A stretch of DNA of 64,000 bases, from NCBI GenBank assembly GCA_023388055.1, contig JAEWGW010000011.1:248001-312000 (forward strand). The letters run 5' to 3'. Shown here piece after piece: positions 25,855 through 35,000 of the stretch. The number at the start of each line of letters is the position of its first letter. Position 1 is the first letter of the stretch. Source of the DNA: Bacillota bacterium (GTDB lineage: Bacteria; Bacillota; Bacilli; Paenibacillales; NBRC-103111). The notes under the pieces were generated by a model, which worked only from the letters and a program-made list of their open reading frames with translations, ran no database searches and had not been told where the DNA came from. The position numbers and the translations under genes were made by a program.

Positions 25855-26688
25855 CTACATAAATAAGGTTTGGTATTCCCGCTGCAGCTGCCGCGTAATC
25901 GGGCCGGGCTGTCCTCCTGCGATGGGCGTTTCGTCGATAAGAATGACCGGGGTGACCTCGGTGGTGGTTCCTGTGATCAACACCTCATCGGCGCTGTACA
26001 GCTCCTCCAGGGTAAATGCAGCCTCCTGCACCGGAATACCCAGTGTACGGGCCTGCTCCAGCACAACCTGGCGGGTGATGCCGGGCAGAATCAGGTTATC
26101 TGCCGGGTGAGTCCACAGCGTCCTGTCCTTGACCATCATAATATTGGAGGAGCTGCATTCCGTCACCGTTCCGCTGCGGTGCAGCACGGCTTCGTCGGCT
26201 CCACGCTCAACGGCCTCCTGCTTGGCCAGAACGTTGCCCAGCAGGTTCAGGGTTTTGATGTCGCAGCGCAGCCAGCGGATGTCCGGAACAGATACGATGC
26301 GGATGCCGCCGGTAATCTTGTCCCGGTTCCGGGGGAGGGGCTTGCAATAAGCGGTCAGCACAGGCTGGGTGCCCTCCGGCGGGAAGGCATGTCCACGGGG
26401 AGTGGCGCCGCGGGTAATCTGCATATACAGGATGCCTTCCTCCACCGGGTCCTCATCCAGCAGCTTGTACAGCAGTCCGGTGATTTCCGGAAGGCCATAG
26501 GGAAGAGGAATCCGGAGCTCGGCAGCGCTGCGGGCCAGCCGGACCAGGTGGGCATCCTCCTGGAACAGGCGTCCATTGTAGATCCGGAAGACCTCATAGA
26601 TGCCGTCCCCGAAGTAATAGCCCCGGTCATCCGGGTGTATCGTCGCGTCCTGGTAATCCGTAATGGTGAGGTTATGGAGAAATTTCAT
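25855..26688 (-). CDS. dat: D-amino acid aminotransferase
   Basis: 277 residues from ATG 26688 (GGAG 10 nt upstream); a TTG at 26712 is possible. PLP fold type IV enzyme that moves the amino group between D-amino acids and 2-oxo acids, supplying D-Ala and D-Glu for the wall. Evidence: RGYYFGDGIYEVFRIYNG at the N-terminus, the PLP lysine in CDIKTLNLLGNVLAKQEA, and the cofactor-binding TVTECSSSNIMMV and GITRQVVLEQA. Bacillus DAAT is about 280 residues, matching. Branched-chain aminotransferase is the alternative, but the IKTLNLLGN context favours DAAT. Confidence 0.9.
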   Translation of the reverse strand: MKFLHNLTITDYQDATIHPDDRGYYFGDGIYEVFRIYNGRLFQEDAHLVRLARSAAELRIPLPYGLPEITGLLYKLLDEDPVEEGILYMQITRGATPRGHAFPPEGTQPVLTAYCKPLPRNRDKITGGIRIVSVPDIRWLRCDIKTLNLLGNVLAKQEAVERGADEAVLHRSGTVTECSSSNIMMVKDRTLWTHPADNLILPGITRQVVLEQARTLGIPVQEAAFTLEELYSADEVLITGTTTEVTPVILIDETPIAGGQPGPITRQLQREYQTLFM

Positions 26689-26712
26689 GGCGGACAAGCT
26701 CCTTTTTGGCAA

Positions 26713-27058
26713 AAGTAGGTTTTCCCTATTTTACCCCTAATTGCACGGAATTGCACAGGGATGTCGAATTAGAGGCGCTGGGATGTCCAAAATAGCCATT
26801 CAAACATAGCGGATGGGACTAACTGGAGTCGGAATAGCAGAAACTGCCTTCCGCTAACGTGGCGCAGTGCAGCATCCCGCAGCAAATAACGGAAGCCGCC
26901 TTCCGCCAACCCCGGACCAGCAACACCCGTCTAACACATAAGGCTGCCACGCCGCAACCGGTTATTGACCACGAAAAAGTGAGCCAGACCGAGAAAATAA
27001 CAGCTTCTCCCCGGCCTTTCGGCATAGGCTCGCCATTTTCGTCTTTCATTTATTCGAA
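26713..27058. other. Gene-free stretch with short degenerate repeats
   Basis: No convincing gene. Two similar 25-bp segments at about 26833 and 26885 (both with GCCTTCCGC and a preceding ATARCRGAA) lie 52 bp apart. They look related in style to the other intergenic repeats but do not show the four-unit dyad geometry. Confidence 0.4.
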
Positions 27059-27107
27059 TCACTACATATAGTGGTGTATAATGGACTTCTCGCACTATAT
27101 CTTGAAC
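27059..27107 (+). promoter_or_regulatory. Tandem NrdR boxes and -10 region of nrdJ
   Basis: Box 1 (27059-27074, CACTACATATAGTGG core) and box 2 (27092-27107, CACTATATCTTG core) resemble the NrdR consensus ACACWATATATWGTGT. They start 33 bp apart, about three helical turns as usual for NrdR. A TATAAT (27077-27082) lies between them. NrdR-ATP/dATP would repress the reductase gene. Confidence 0.75.
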
Positions 27108-27180
27108 GTTCTGCCTCTTTATAGAACATATTCCAGATGTTTTGTCAAGTCGAAATAAACCTATCCGGGAGGGTGTTCAT

Positions 27181-29841
27181 GTGGAAACCATGCAACTGAA
27201 GCAATCGAAATTGGAGGGGCTTAGCGAAAAAATCTTTTTGGACCGCTATGCGATGAAGGACCCCGACACCAACAATACCAAGGTAGGGGATGCGGTTTTG
27301 GTGCTGACCAAGGACGATCCCAAGTTCCCCGCCAAGGAAGTGGGGACAGTAGTAGCCCGAAACGGCAAACAAGTCACCATTAAGCTGCGCAGCGGGGAAA
27401 TGGTGGAATCCTCCATCGAAAAGCTGACGTTGACCAAGGAGCAGAGCCCCGAGGAGCTGTGGGACCGTCTGGCCAAGGCCATGGCGTCGGTGGAAGCCAC
27501 ACCCGAGAAACGCCAGGAATGGACCGAGAAATTCCGTTACATACTGGATGACTGGAAGCTGGTGCCCGGCGGACGGATCGCCGCAGGTGCGGATGCCAGT
27601 GATGAGCTGACATTGTTCAACTGTTATGTGGTACCGTCTCCCCATGACAGCCGTGGCGGCATTATGTCCACCCTGTCCGAAATGACGGAGATTATGTCCC
27701 GTGGCGGCGGAGTTGGCATTAACCTGTCGTCCTTACGTCCCCGCCGGTCCATAGTCCGTGGGGTAAGCGGCTCCTCCTCCGGTGCTGTATCCTGGGGCGG
27801 CCTGTTCAGCTACACCACCGGTCTCATCGAGCAAGGCGGCAGCCGGCGCGGTGCCCTGATGCTGATGATGAACGACTGGCATCCGGACCTGCTGGATTTT
27901 ATCACCGTGAAACAAACCATGAACCAGATCACCAACGCCAACCTCTCCGTGTGCGTCAGCAACGGCTTTATGAAGGCGGTGAAGGAGGATTTGGATTGGG
28001 AGCTGGTGTTCCCGGATACCTCCGACAGCGAATATGATGCCGTATGGAACGGTGATCTCGACGAGTGGAAAGCCAAGGGCAAAGAGGTGAAGGTCTACAA
28101 AACCGTCAAAGCCCGTGACGTTTGGCATACGATTATTGAATCCGCCTGGAAATCCGCCGAACCCGGCGTGGTGTTTATGGAATATTACAACCAGATGTCC
28201 AACAGCTGGTATTTCAACCCGATTATCTGCACCAATCCCTGCGGTGAGCAAGGTTTGCCGGCTTGGGGCGTGTGTAACTTGTCCGCTGTGAATCTGTCCC
28301 GTTTCTACGATGCCGAGAAGCATGATGTGGCATGGGAGGAGCTGGGCCGGGTGGTGCGTTATTCCTCCCGTTTCCTGGACAATGTCATTGACAAGACACC
28401 TTACCACTTCGAAGAAAACAAGGAAAACCAGCTGAACGAGCGCCGGGTGGGCATGGGCTCCATGGGTCTGGCCGAGCTGATGATCAAGCTGGAGATTCGT
28501 TACGGAAGCCCGGAATCCCTGGAATTCCTGGACAAGCTTTATGGTTTTATGGCCAAGGAGGCGTATCTGGCTTCTGCGGAGATTGCCGAGGAGAAGGGCA
28601 GCTTCAAGAAGTTCGATGCGGAGAAATATCTGCAAAGCGGCTTTATGAAAAATATGGTGGAGGCTTTCCCGGAAGTGGGAGCCGCTATCCAAGCCAAGGG
28701 TATGCGTAATGTAACCGTGATTACTCAGGCGCCTACGGGCAGCACCGGAACCATGGTGGGCACCTCCACCGGGATCGAGCCGTACTTCGCCTTTGAATAT
28801 TTCCGCCAAAGCCGTCTGGGCTTTGACAAGCAGTTTGTGCCCATTGCACAGGAGTGGAAGGATGCGCATCCCGGGGAGGAGCTGCCGGATTATTTCGTCA
28901 CCGCCATGAGTCTGTCAGCTGAGGATCATATCCGGGCCCAAGCCGCTATCCAGCGTTGGGTGGACAGCTCCATCTCCAAAACCGCCAACTGTCCTGCAGA
29001 CTTTACGGTGGAGGAAACCGAACGTTTGTATGAGCTGGCCTTCGATCTGGGCTGTAAGGGCGTCACCATCTACCGGGACGGCAGCCGTGATGTGCAGGTG
29101 TTGTCTACCGAGAAGAAGGAAGACAAGAAGGAAGCGGAGCCGGTTGCAGAAACGGTAGAGTCAGAGCAAGCGGATGTGGAAAATGAGTCCTTCGAAGCTA
29201 TCGGTTCGGCCCTTGCCGTTAATGTGGACAAGAAAACCGAGCAGGTCTTCGACAATCAATACAAACGCCGTCCGCAGGTGCTCCGCGGCGCAACCTATAA
29301 AGTGAACACACCTTTCGGGATGGCCTATATTACCATTAATGATCTGGATGGCATCCCCAGCGAAATCTTCCTGAACGTAGGCAAAGCAGGCTCCGACGTG
29401 TTCGCCATGTCCGAGGCTCTGGGCCGGGTATGCTCCCTGTTCCTGCGTTACGGCAATCACGGCAACAAGGAAGCGTTGCTGATCAAACATCTGAAGGGTA
29501 TCGGCGGTTCCGGAGCCATCGGCTTCGGCGCCAATAGAGTGGAGTCCATCGCCGACGCCGTCGCCAAGTCGCTGGAAATGCACGTGCAGGCCAACGCCGC
29601 CTCCGCCGCGCATAACAGCGCAGCGTATGTCACTGCAGCAGCGGAAGCAATTGCCCACAGCCACGCCCCCGCGGCAGCGGATCATGGCCATGACGCCCAT
29701 GGCGGGCACGGTCACGGGCACAGCAGCCTGGACCTGGGCACCGTCAGCAAGGACATCTGCCCCAGCTGCGGCAGCGCCTCGCTGATCCCGTCGGACGGGT
29801 GCAAAACCTGCACCAGCTGCGGGTATAGTAGGTGTAGTTGA
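27181..29841 (+). CDS. nrdJ: Adenosylcobalamin-dependent ribonucleoside-diphosphate reductase (class II)
   Basis: 886 residues from GTG 27181, with GGGAGGG 7 nt upstream. It makes deoxyribonucleotides using a B12-derived thiyl radical and needs no separate radical subunit. The N-terminal region resembles an ATP cone only weakly. The barrel carries LFNCYVVPSPHDSRGG, the active-site NPCGEQGLPAWGVCNLS (Cys and Glu) and TQAPTGSTGTM (phosphate loop). A linker rich in Glu/Lys (about 650-690) leads to a C-terminal part with a His/Gly-rich stretch (HSHAPAAADHGHDAHGGHGH) and CPSCG...CTSCG, the redox or zinc cysteines typical of long NrdJ. NrdR boxes precede it. Confidence 0.95.
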   Translation: METMQLKQSKLEGLSEKIFLDRYAMKDPDTNNTKVGDAVLVLTKDDPKFPAKEVGTVVARNGKQVTIKLRSGEMVESSIEKLTLTKEQSPEELWDRLAKAMASVEATPEKRQEWTEKFRYILDDWKLVPGGRIAAGADASDELTLFNCYVVPSPHDSRGGIMSTLSEMTEIMSRGGGVGINLSSLRPRRSIVRGVSGSSSGAVSWGGLFSYTTGLIEQGGSRRGALMLMMNDWHPDLLDFITVKQTMNQITNANLSVCVSNGFMKAVKEDLDWELVFPDTSDSEYDAVWNGDLDEWKAKGKEVKVYKTVKARDVWHTIIESAWKSAEPGVVFMEYYNQMSNSWYFNPIICTNPCGEQGLPAWGVCNLSAVNLSRFYDAEKHDVAWEELGRVVRYSSRFLDNVIDKTPYHFEENKENQLNERRVGMGSMGLAELMIKLEIRYGSPESLEFLDKLYGFMAKEAYLASAEIAEEKGSFKKFDAEKYLQSGFMKNMVEAFPEVGAAIQAKGMRNVTVITQAPTGSTGTMVGTSTGIEPYFAFEYFRQSRLGFDKQFVPIAQEWKDAHPGEELPDYFVTAMSLSAEDHIRAQAAIQRWVDSSISKTANCPADFTVEETERLYELAFDLGCKGVTIYRDGSRDVQVLSTEKKEDKKEAEPVAETVESEQADVENESFEAIGSALAVNVDKKTEQVFDNQYKRRPQVLRGATYKVNTPFGMAYITINDLDGIPSEIFLNVGKAGSDVFAMSEALGRVCSLFLRYGNHGNKEALLIKHLKGIGGSGAIGFGANRVESIADAVAKSLEMHVQANAASAAHNSAAYVTAAAEAIAHSHAPAAADHGHDAHGGHGHGHSSLDLGTVSKDICPSCGSASLIPSDGCKTCTSCGYSRCS

Positions 29842-29980
29842 GTGGCTGTGAGGTTCTGTAAAAGAGCCCTCTGTGATTTTGCATAAATGATGAGAATTTT
29901 TGCGCAGTAAGTGAGAATAATTCGTCGGAAATATTGAGAAAATAAAAATACACATCGGTTTGCATTTTTATTCATTGAGG

Positions 29981-30016
29981 AGTCTGTAGCGGCAAATATT
30001 TGCTTAGCTACAGACT
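29981..30016 (+). terminator. Nested palindromic terminator after nrdJ
   Basis: Perfect 10-bp stem AGTCTGTAGC/GCTACAGACT enclosing a second palindrome GCAAATATTTGC. It lies 140 bp beyond the nrdJ stop, where the AT-rich island begins. Confidence 0.65.
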
Positions 30017-30179
30017 ATTTCCTTTATGGTTGATAATAAAACACCATTTAGAGGCACGTTCAATAATTGTAGTTTTCAAACTTATTGGTTATCATGAAAT
30101 ATTAAATTTAGCAATCTTAATTCGACCACCTGCAGTAGGGATTATTCAATCGTTTCTGACTTTATTTTCCGTGTTTATT

Positions 30180-30208
30180 AGAGCCGTCCTTAGGTTAAGG
30201 ATGGCTCT
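30180..30208. terminator. Hairpin at the left flank of the AT-rich island
   Basis: 13-bp stem (30180-30192 with 30196-30208, one G.T pair), 3-nt loop. Its sequence (AGAGCCRTCCT...AGGAYGRCTCT) matches the hairpin at 37696-37722. The remaining 29842-30282 stretch has no convincing gene. Confidence 0.5.
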
Positions 30209-30282
30209 TCATGATTTCTACGAAAAAAAATGCGATAGTAATGAATACTCCAGATTGTTAGGGCAAGTGTAAGCCAGATTAC

Positions 30283-31761
30283 CTATTCTGATATCAGTCC
30301 CAATTTCTTTAAACGAGAATGAATGCCCCCTGTTTTTCTTTTATGGACAGAGGCCATCTGCTCTAACTCCATTCCCTGATAGAATTCCATTCGTAACTGT
30401 TCGTCCTCGAACAACTCCCAACGATTATAACTATTGGATAATGTGGGGTCGGTAGCGCCCATTGAGTTTTCTTTCTGCTTTATCTTATGTTTTTTCCTGG
30501 TTCCTAGATGAGCTTTCTCCTGCCCTGAAGTAACTAACAAATTTGTTTTTGGAGATTCGGTAAATCCAGTCATTTTTTTATGCTTCCTGATAAATTCGGA
30601 AAATTTGAATGGTGACAGTTCTAAGCGAAAAGGGAAAGAGGTGAATTTTAGATTGTGCTGTAGGATAATACTATTGAGTTCTGACCAGGAAAGATGCACT
30701 TCTTCTCGCAATTTTTTATAATCAGACCAATAAAGCACTCGATCATTAACATTAAACAGGAGAAACTCAACCTTTTTTTGATCCAATTCAACACATATGT
30801 AATCATTTAGATTGCGTAAATTTTCTATAATAAGATAGCCATACCCTTCTTCTTGACAGAAATTCTGCAGACCAATCCACTTCATAATGTTACCGTAATA
30901 CCCCATTCTCATATGGGGTTTGATTTCCACTACAATACATCGACCATCATTTAAGCGAACTAGAAAATCTGGGTAGTAATCGTGAATTACCTCTGAAATG
31001 GTATACAGAATCCCCATTGGTTGCTGAACATAGTTAGAAACATACTCTAACTCTTCAAGATATTTGCAAAACTGAAATTCTAGTTGGGATTCATACTCGA
31101 TGTTAGCCTGATTCTTTTTACTATAAAAGCTACCTGAAATACTCTCACTATCATGGTTTACGGATCTTTTTGGGTGTATTTGTAAGAAATCATCTATCGA
31201 AGTATTCTTAAAGTTTTGGGGCCATGCTACGTCTTTAAATAGACGCTGAAAAATTTGTTGTTGCCTCCTATCGATTCTATGCCGTTCTTGAACAGAGGAT
31301 CGAAGCGTATTATACAGACGCTCAGCATTCAAACTTCTCACAGAGACTTCGTCCTTCGAGTAACTGAGATTAGTTAAAATATGGAATAATCTATAACTAG
31401 GGATATCTGAGAGCCGAATTGCCAAGATAGCCATGTTACAGTCAGAGGATATATCACCTGGATTTATCCACATTCTTATAAAGGTTAATAATTTTGCACA
31501 AGCATACTCGTGGTTATTATTTTGAAGTTGCCTATTGCCGTATAACTTGATTTTTTGCAGAGTTCTTTTCTCGATTTGACGAATTCGTTCTCTTGAAAGA
31601 TTGAATAGGTTCCCAATTTCTTGCAAACTTAATGAATTTCTATCTTGAAGGCCAAAACGAAAAGCAAGAATCGCTAAATTCCTTTCTGAATTAGTTACGT
31701 ATTCTGTAGCATTTTCTAAGAGTTCATAAAACAACTCGGTTAAAGAATCTATTTGATCCAT
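30283..31761 (-). CDS. Sigma-70 region 4-like HTH / TnsA-like PD-(D/E)XK nuclease / C-terminal HTH fusion
   Basis: 492 residues from ATG 31761 (AAAGGAGAA upstream). Residues 24-72 read like sigma-70 region 4 (SLQEIGNLFNLSRERIRQIE), the part that binds -35 DNA. Residues 218-320 form a TnsA-like PD-(D/E)XK nuclease: E223/E228, D265 in YYPDFLV, and E279-x-K281 in VVEIKP. Residues 447-491 look like a second DNA-binding helix set (W-x-EDEQ, GGIHSRLKKLGLI). All three catalytic positions are present, so it is probably an active endonuclease with two DNA-binding ends. It is divergent from the STAND NTPase at 32068, with a palindrome between them. AT-rich codon use points to transfer. No known gene name; function inferred only. 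Confidence 0.7.
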   Translation of the reverse strand: MDQIDSLTELFYELLENATEYVTNSERNLAILAFRFGLQDRNSLSLQEIGNLFNLSRERIRQIEKRTLQKIKLYGNRQLQNNNHEYACAKLLTFIRMWINPGDISSDCNMAILAIRLSDIPSYRLFHILTNLSYSKDEVSVRSLNAERLYNTLRSSVQERHRIDRRQQQIFQRLFKDVAWPQNFKNTSIDDFLQIHPKRSVNHDSESISGSFYSKKNQANIEYESQLEFQFCKYLEELEYVSNYVQQPMGILYTISEVIHDYYPDFLVRLNDGRCIVVEIKPHMRMGYYGNIMKWIGLQNFCQEEGYGYLIIENLRNLNDYICVELDQKKVEFLLFNVNDRVLYWSDYKKLREEVHLSWSELNSIILQHNLKFTSFPFRLELSPFKFSEFIRKHKKMTGFTESPKTNLLVTSGQEKAHLGTRKKHKIKQKENSMGATDPTLSNSYNRWELFEDEQLRMEFYQGMELEQMASVHKRKTGGIHSRLKKLGLISE

Positions 31762-31888
31762 AACTGGGCTTTCTCCTTTCGGATATGGTTAATTCCTTAC
31801 TTCTACAATTAGAGCCTTGATCCTTTTAATATATGGAAAGTTTGTGCTTTTATTTGGGAAAAAGTAGGATATAGTATGAACTTGTCGA

Positions 31889-31923
31889 ATATGATTTGAG
31901 TAGTAAAAGTACTCAAATCATAT
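31889..31923. promoter_or_regulatory. Perfect palindrome with 14-bp arms in a divergent promoter region
   Basis: Arms 31889-31902 and 31910-31923 (ATATGATTTGAGTA and its complement), 7-nt centre. It sits between the nuclease-fusion gene and the STAND gene; candidate operator for either strand. Confidence 0.65.
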
Positions 31924-32067
31924 GAGTATTTCCAAGGATGACCATGGAGATGAATAATTCGCAAGCAACTAATGTAAATATTAGGTTTCAAAAGTGAATT
32001 TTTTCAATGTAAGGCCTTCGTACAAAAAAGATTATTGCGATACAGCGTAAATAGGGAGGCTGAAGGA

Positions 32068-35000
32068 ATGACAGAACCGACCAAGCCAATAAGTAATCCT
32101 TTCTCCACGGGCGGTGGCGGGGGAAACTTTGAAACACGCGTTCAAGCTGCGTTTGTTGTTCTTATGCTAACTGGGCGAATATCTCCATGCCTTCCGCCTT
32201 GGCCAATTACAAAAATTAAACTTCAAGGACGTTACACCGGTTTTAATACGGATGATTTTATTGTTTTCACAGAAGATCCGAAATCTGGGACTGAGGCGAA
32301 ATTGCTTGCGCAATTAAAACATACTATCAGTATTACTGAGGGTAATGATACTTTTGGAGAAGTAATCCAAGCCGCTTGGAACGACTTCGGTGATCAGTCG
32401 ATTTTTAATACCGAAAACGACGCTTTCGCTCTAATTACTGGTCCTTTAAGTACCGCGGATATTAACAACACTCGTACTCTTCTAGAGTGGGCACGTCACT
32501 GTGAGAACGAAAAAGAATTTTTCTATAAAGTCAATGCGATTGGTTTTAGCAATGACGTAAAAAAGAATAAGCTGGAAGCTTTTCGGTTCCACCTTAATAA
32601 TGCTAATGGGGGAAAGGCAATTTCTAATGAACAACTCTGGAAATTCCTAAAAAGCTTTTATCTTCTCGGTTATGATTTAGATACGGAATCGGGAAGTTCC
32701 ATGTCGCTTGTACAATCACTGATAGCACAAAGTTCAACAGAAGATGCTTCATTATTGTGGTCAAGAATTTTAGACACTGTTCAAACTGGAAATCAAACCG
32801 CTGGGACATTTAGCCTTGAAAATTTACCTGGGGAAATCAGAAGAGCCTTCAACACTACGAAATACACTCAATGGGATCAAGATCTTAGAAAACTGAAAGT
32901 ACATGGTAATTACATCATTGAGATGATCAGGTCGGATATCGGTGGATTACATATTGATCGGCGAGAGTATTTCGACAAGATATTGGAGGCAGCAGAAGAT
33001 GAAACGTTTGTTTTTCTTACAGGAGAACGAGGGTGTGGGAAATCAAGTTTAATAAGGGAATTTGCAGAGCATATGAAGGATCGAGCTCCAGTTTTTTGTC
33101 TTCGCACAGAGGATCTGGATAAGCCGCATCTTGATCATATATTTTCCGGAATAGGGTTAGTAAGTTCACTTAATGAGCTTGAGGCAGGTTTAGCTCTGAT
33201 TCCAAAAAAATATATGTTATTAGAGTCCCTAGAGAAACTTCTTGAATTGCAGAATACTGCTGGATTTTCAGATCTCATTCGATTTATACAGAAAAATCAA
33301 GGTTGGACCATCATTGCGAGCGGGCGTGATTATGCTTATCAGCAGATAACATTCAACTTCCTCAGTACAACAGGAGTTAATTATTCCTCAATAATAATCG
33401 ATAATTTAAAAAATGATGAAATCCAACGTTTATGTGATAACTTTGAATTTTTGCAGCCATTAGCAAACAATCAGTTACTTAAAAATCCGTTTTATGCAGA
33501 ATTAGCATATAGAGTCGGCCAAGCTGGTACTCGATTCTCAAGCGGTGATAGTGAACAGGAATTTAAGTTAGCAGTATGGAGAGATGTTATATCGAAGGAA
33601 CAGGTTAGAATAGCTGGCATGCCGCTGAAGCGAAGAAGGGTTTTTATCGACATTGCTGTTAATAGAGCCAAACAAATGGCTTATGGTGTGCCAGATGCAG
33701 ATTACGATTATGAGGCATTATTAAGGCTGGAAGAAGACAATTTGATTCGCCGAGACCAAGTGAAAGGACTTGTCAGCTTATCGCATGACATTCTTGAGGA
33801 TTGGGGTCTTGAACGTTATATTGACGAAGCATTTCAAATTAATTCCGGAAGCGTCAAGAATTTTGTAGCGGCAATTGGACAAGAACCAGCAATGAACAGG
33901 GCATATCGCTTATGGTTACATAAAAAAATGATATCCGAAGAAAATGTTGTTCAACTCATTCTATCCATAATTAATGATAAAGCAATTGAAAGTTGTTGGC
34001 GAGATGAAACAATTACAGCAATACTTCTTGGCGATAATCCTAATGAGTTTCTAAATCTATTAGAATACCAAATTTTTGAAAATAATGGTGAACTTTTAAA
34101 GAGGTTTTGCTTTATTCTTCGGGTATCTTGTAAAACACCAAATCAAGAATTGATTAAACAGTTTCTGGGTGAGCTATCGAGGGGATTAAGTGCAATTTTC
34201 CTTAAACCTTATGGAATGGGATGGGAAACTATTATTCGTTTTCTCTGCGAAAACAGGCCTTTACTTACAGAAAAGTTCTTACCACATATAACGGCAGTAC
34301 TAAAAGAATGGTCAGTAATGATTAAGATTGACCAGGAATTACCCAATTCATCTCGAGAAGCAGGTTTACTTGCTCTTCATTTACTTAGTATGATAAAGGA
34401 TTCTTACCGCGATGAAGGTGACAGAGTAAAACTGCTTGAAGTAATCTTTGGAGTCTCACCCACTGTCCTAAATGAGCTCAATGAGCTTCTAAATAATGAT
34501 GTATTTATTAATGTTGATGAAACACGACGATTTCCCTATGTTGAGGAATTGTGTGCTTTAGCATTAACAGGAATACAATCAATTCACCTATGTAAGCACA
34601 TTCCTGACACAGTGACTAAGCTTGCTCTTTATGAATGGGTAATTGATGAAAGTAAGCTGGAGAATATTGAAGATCGCTATAGCCGTAAGGATATAGCAGA
34701 ATGTTTTGGACTTCACCGGTTTAGATCAAAAGCCAAGTTATTTCCGGCCAGTGGAGCAAAGGGACCATTTATCTATTTGCTCCGTTTTCATCCACGGAAA
34801 GGGCTAGATTTTATTATCAAACTTCTGAATATAACTGCCGAAAAATATGCTACGTCAGATGCAGATTCATCAAACCAGTCTTCCACTCTTTTTAAGAGCT
34901 ATCAATCAGAGGTAGAACACATCGAGATTATCTTTCCGGATAATACTAAAGTTAAGCAATATTCATCCCAGAGATTATGGAATGGCTATCGAGGTCACTC

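Noticed and set aside
26806..26910. Fifth dyad repeat element
   Set aside because: Only two similar 25-bp segments 52 bp apart; no inverted pair and no 50/61/50 spacing.
26713..27180. Cobalamin riboswitch before nrdJ
   Set aside because: No B12-box sequence seen; NrdR boxes explain the upstream region better.
30000..30272. 90-residue plus-strand frame at the island edge
   Set aside because: It runs through two hairpins, has no start signal and no protein-like pattern.
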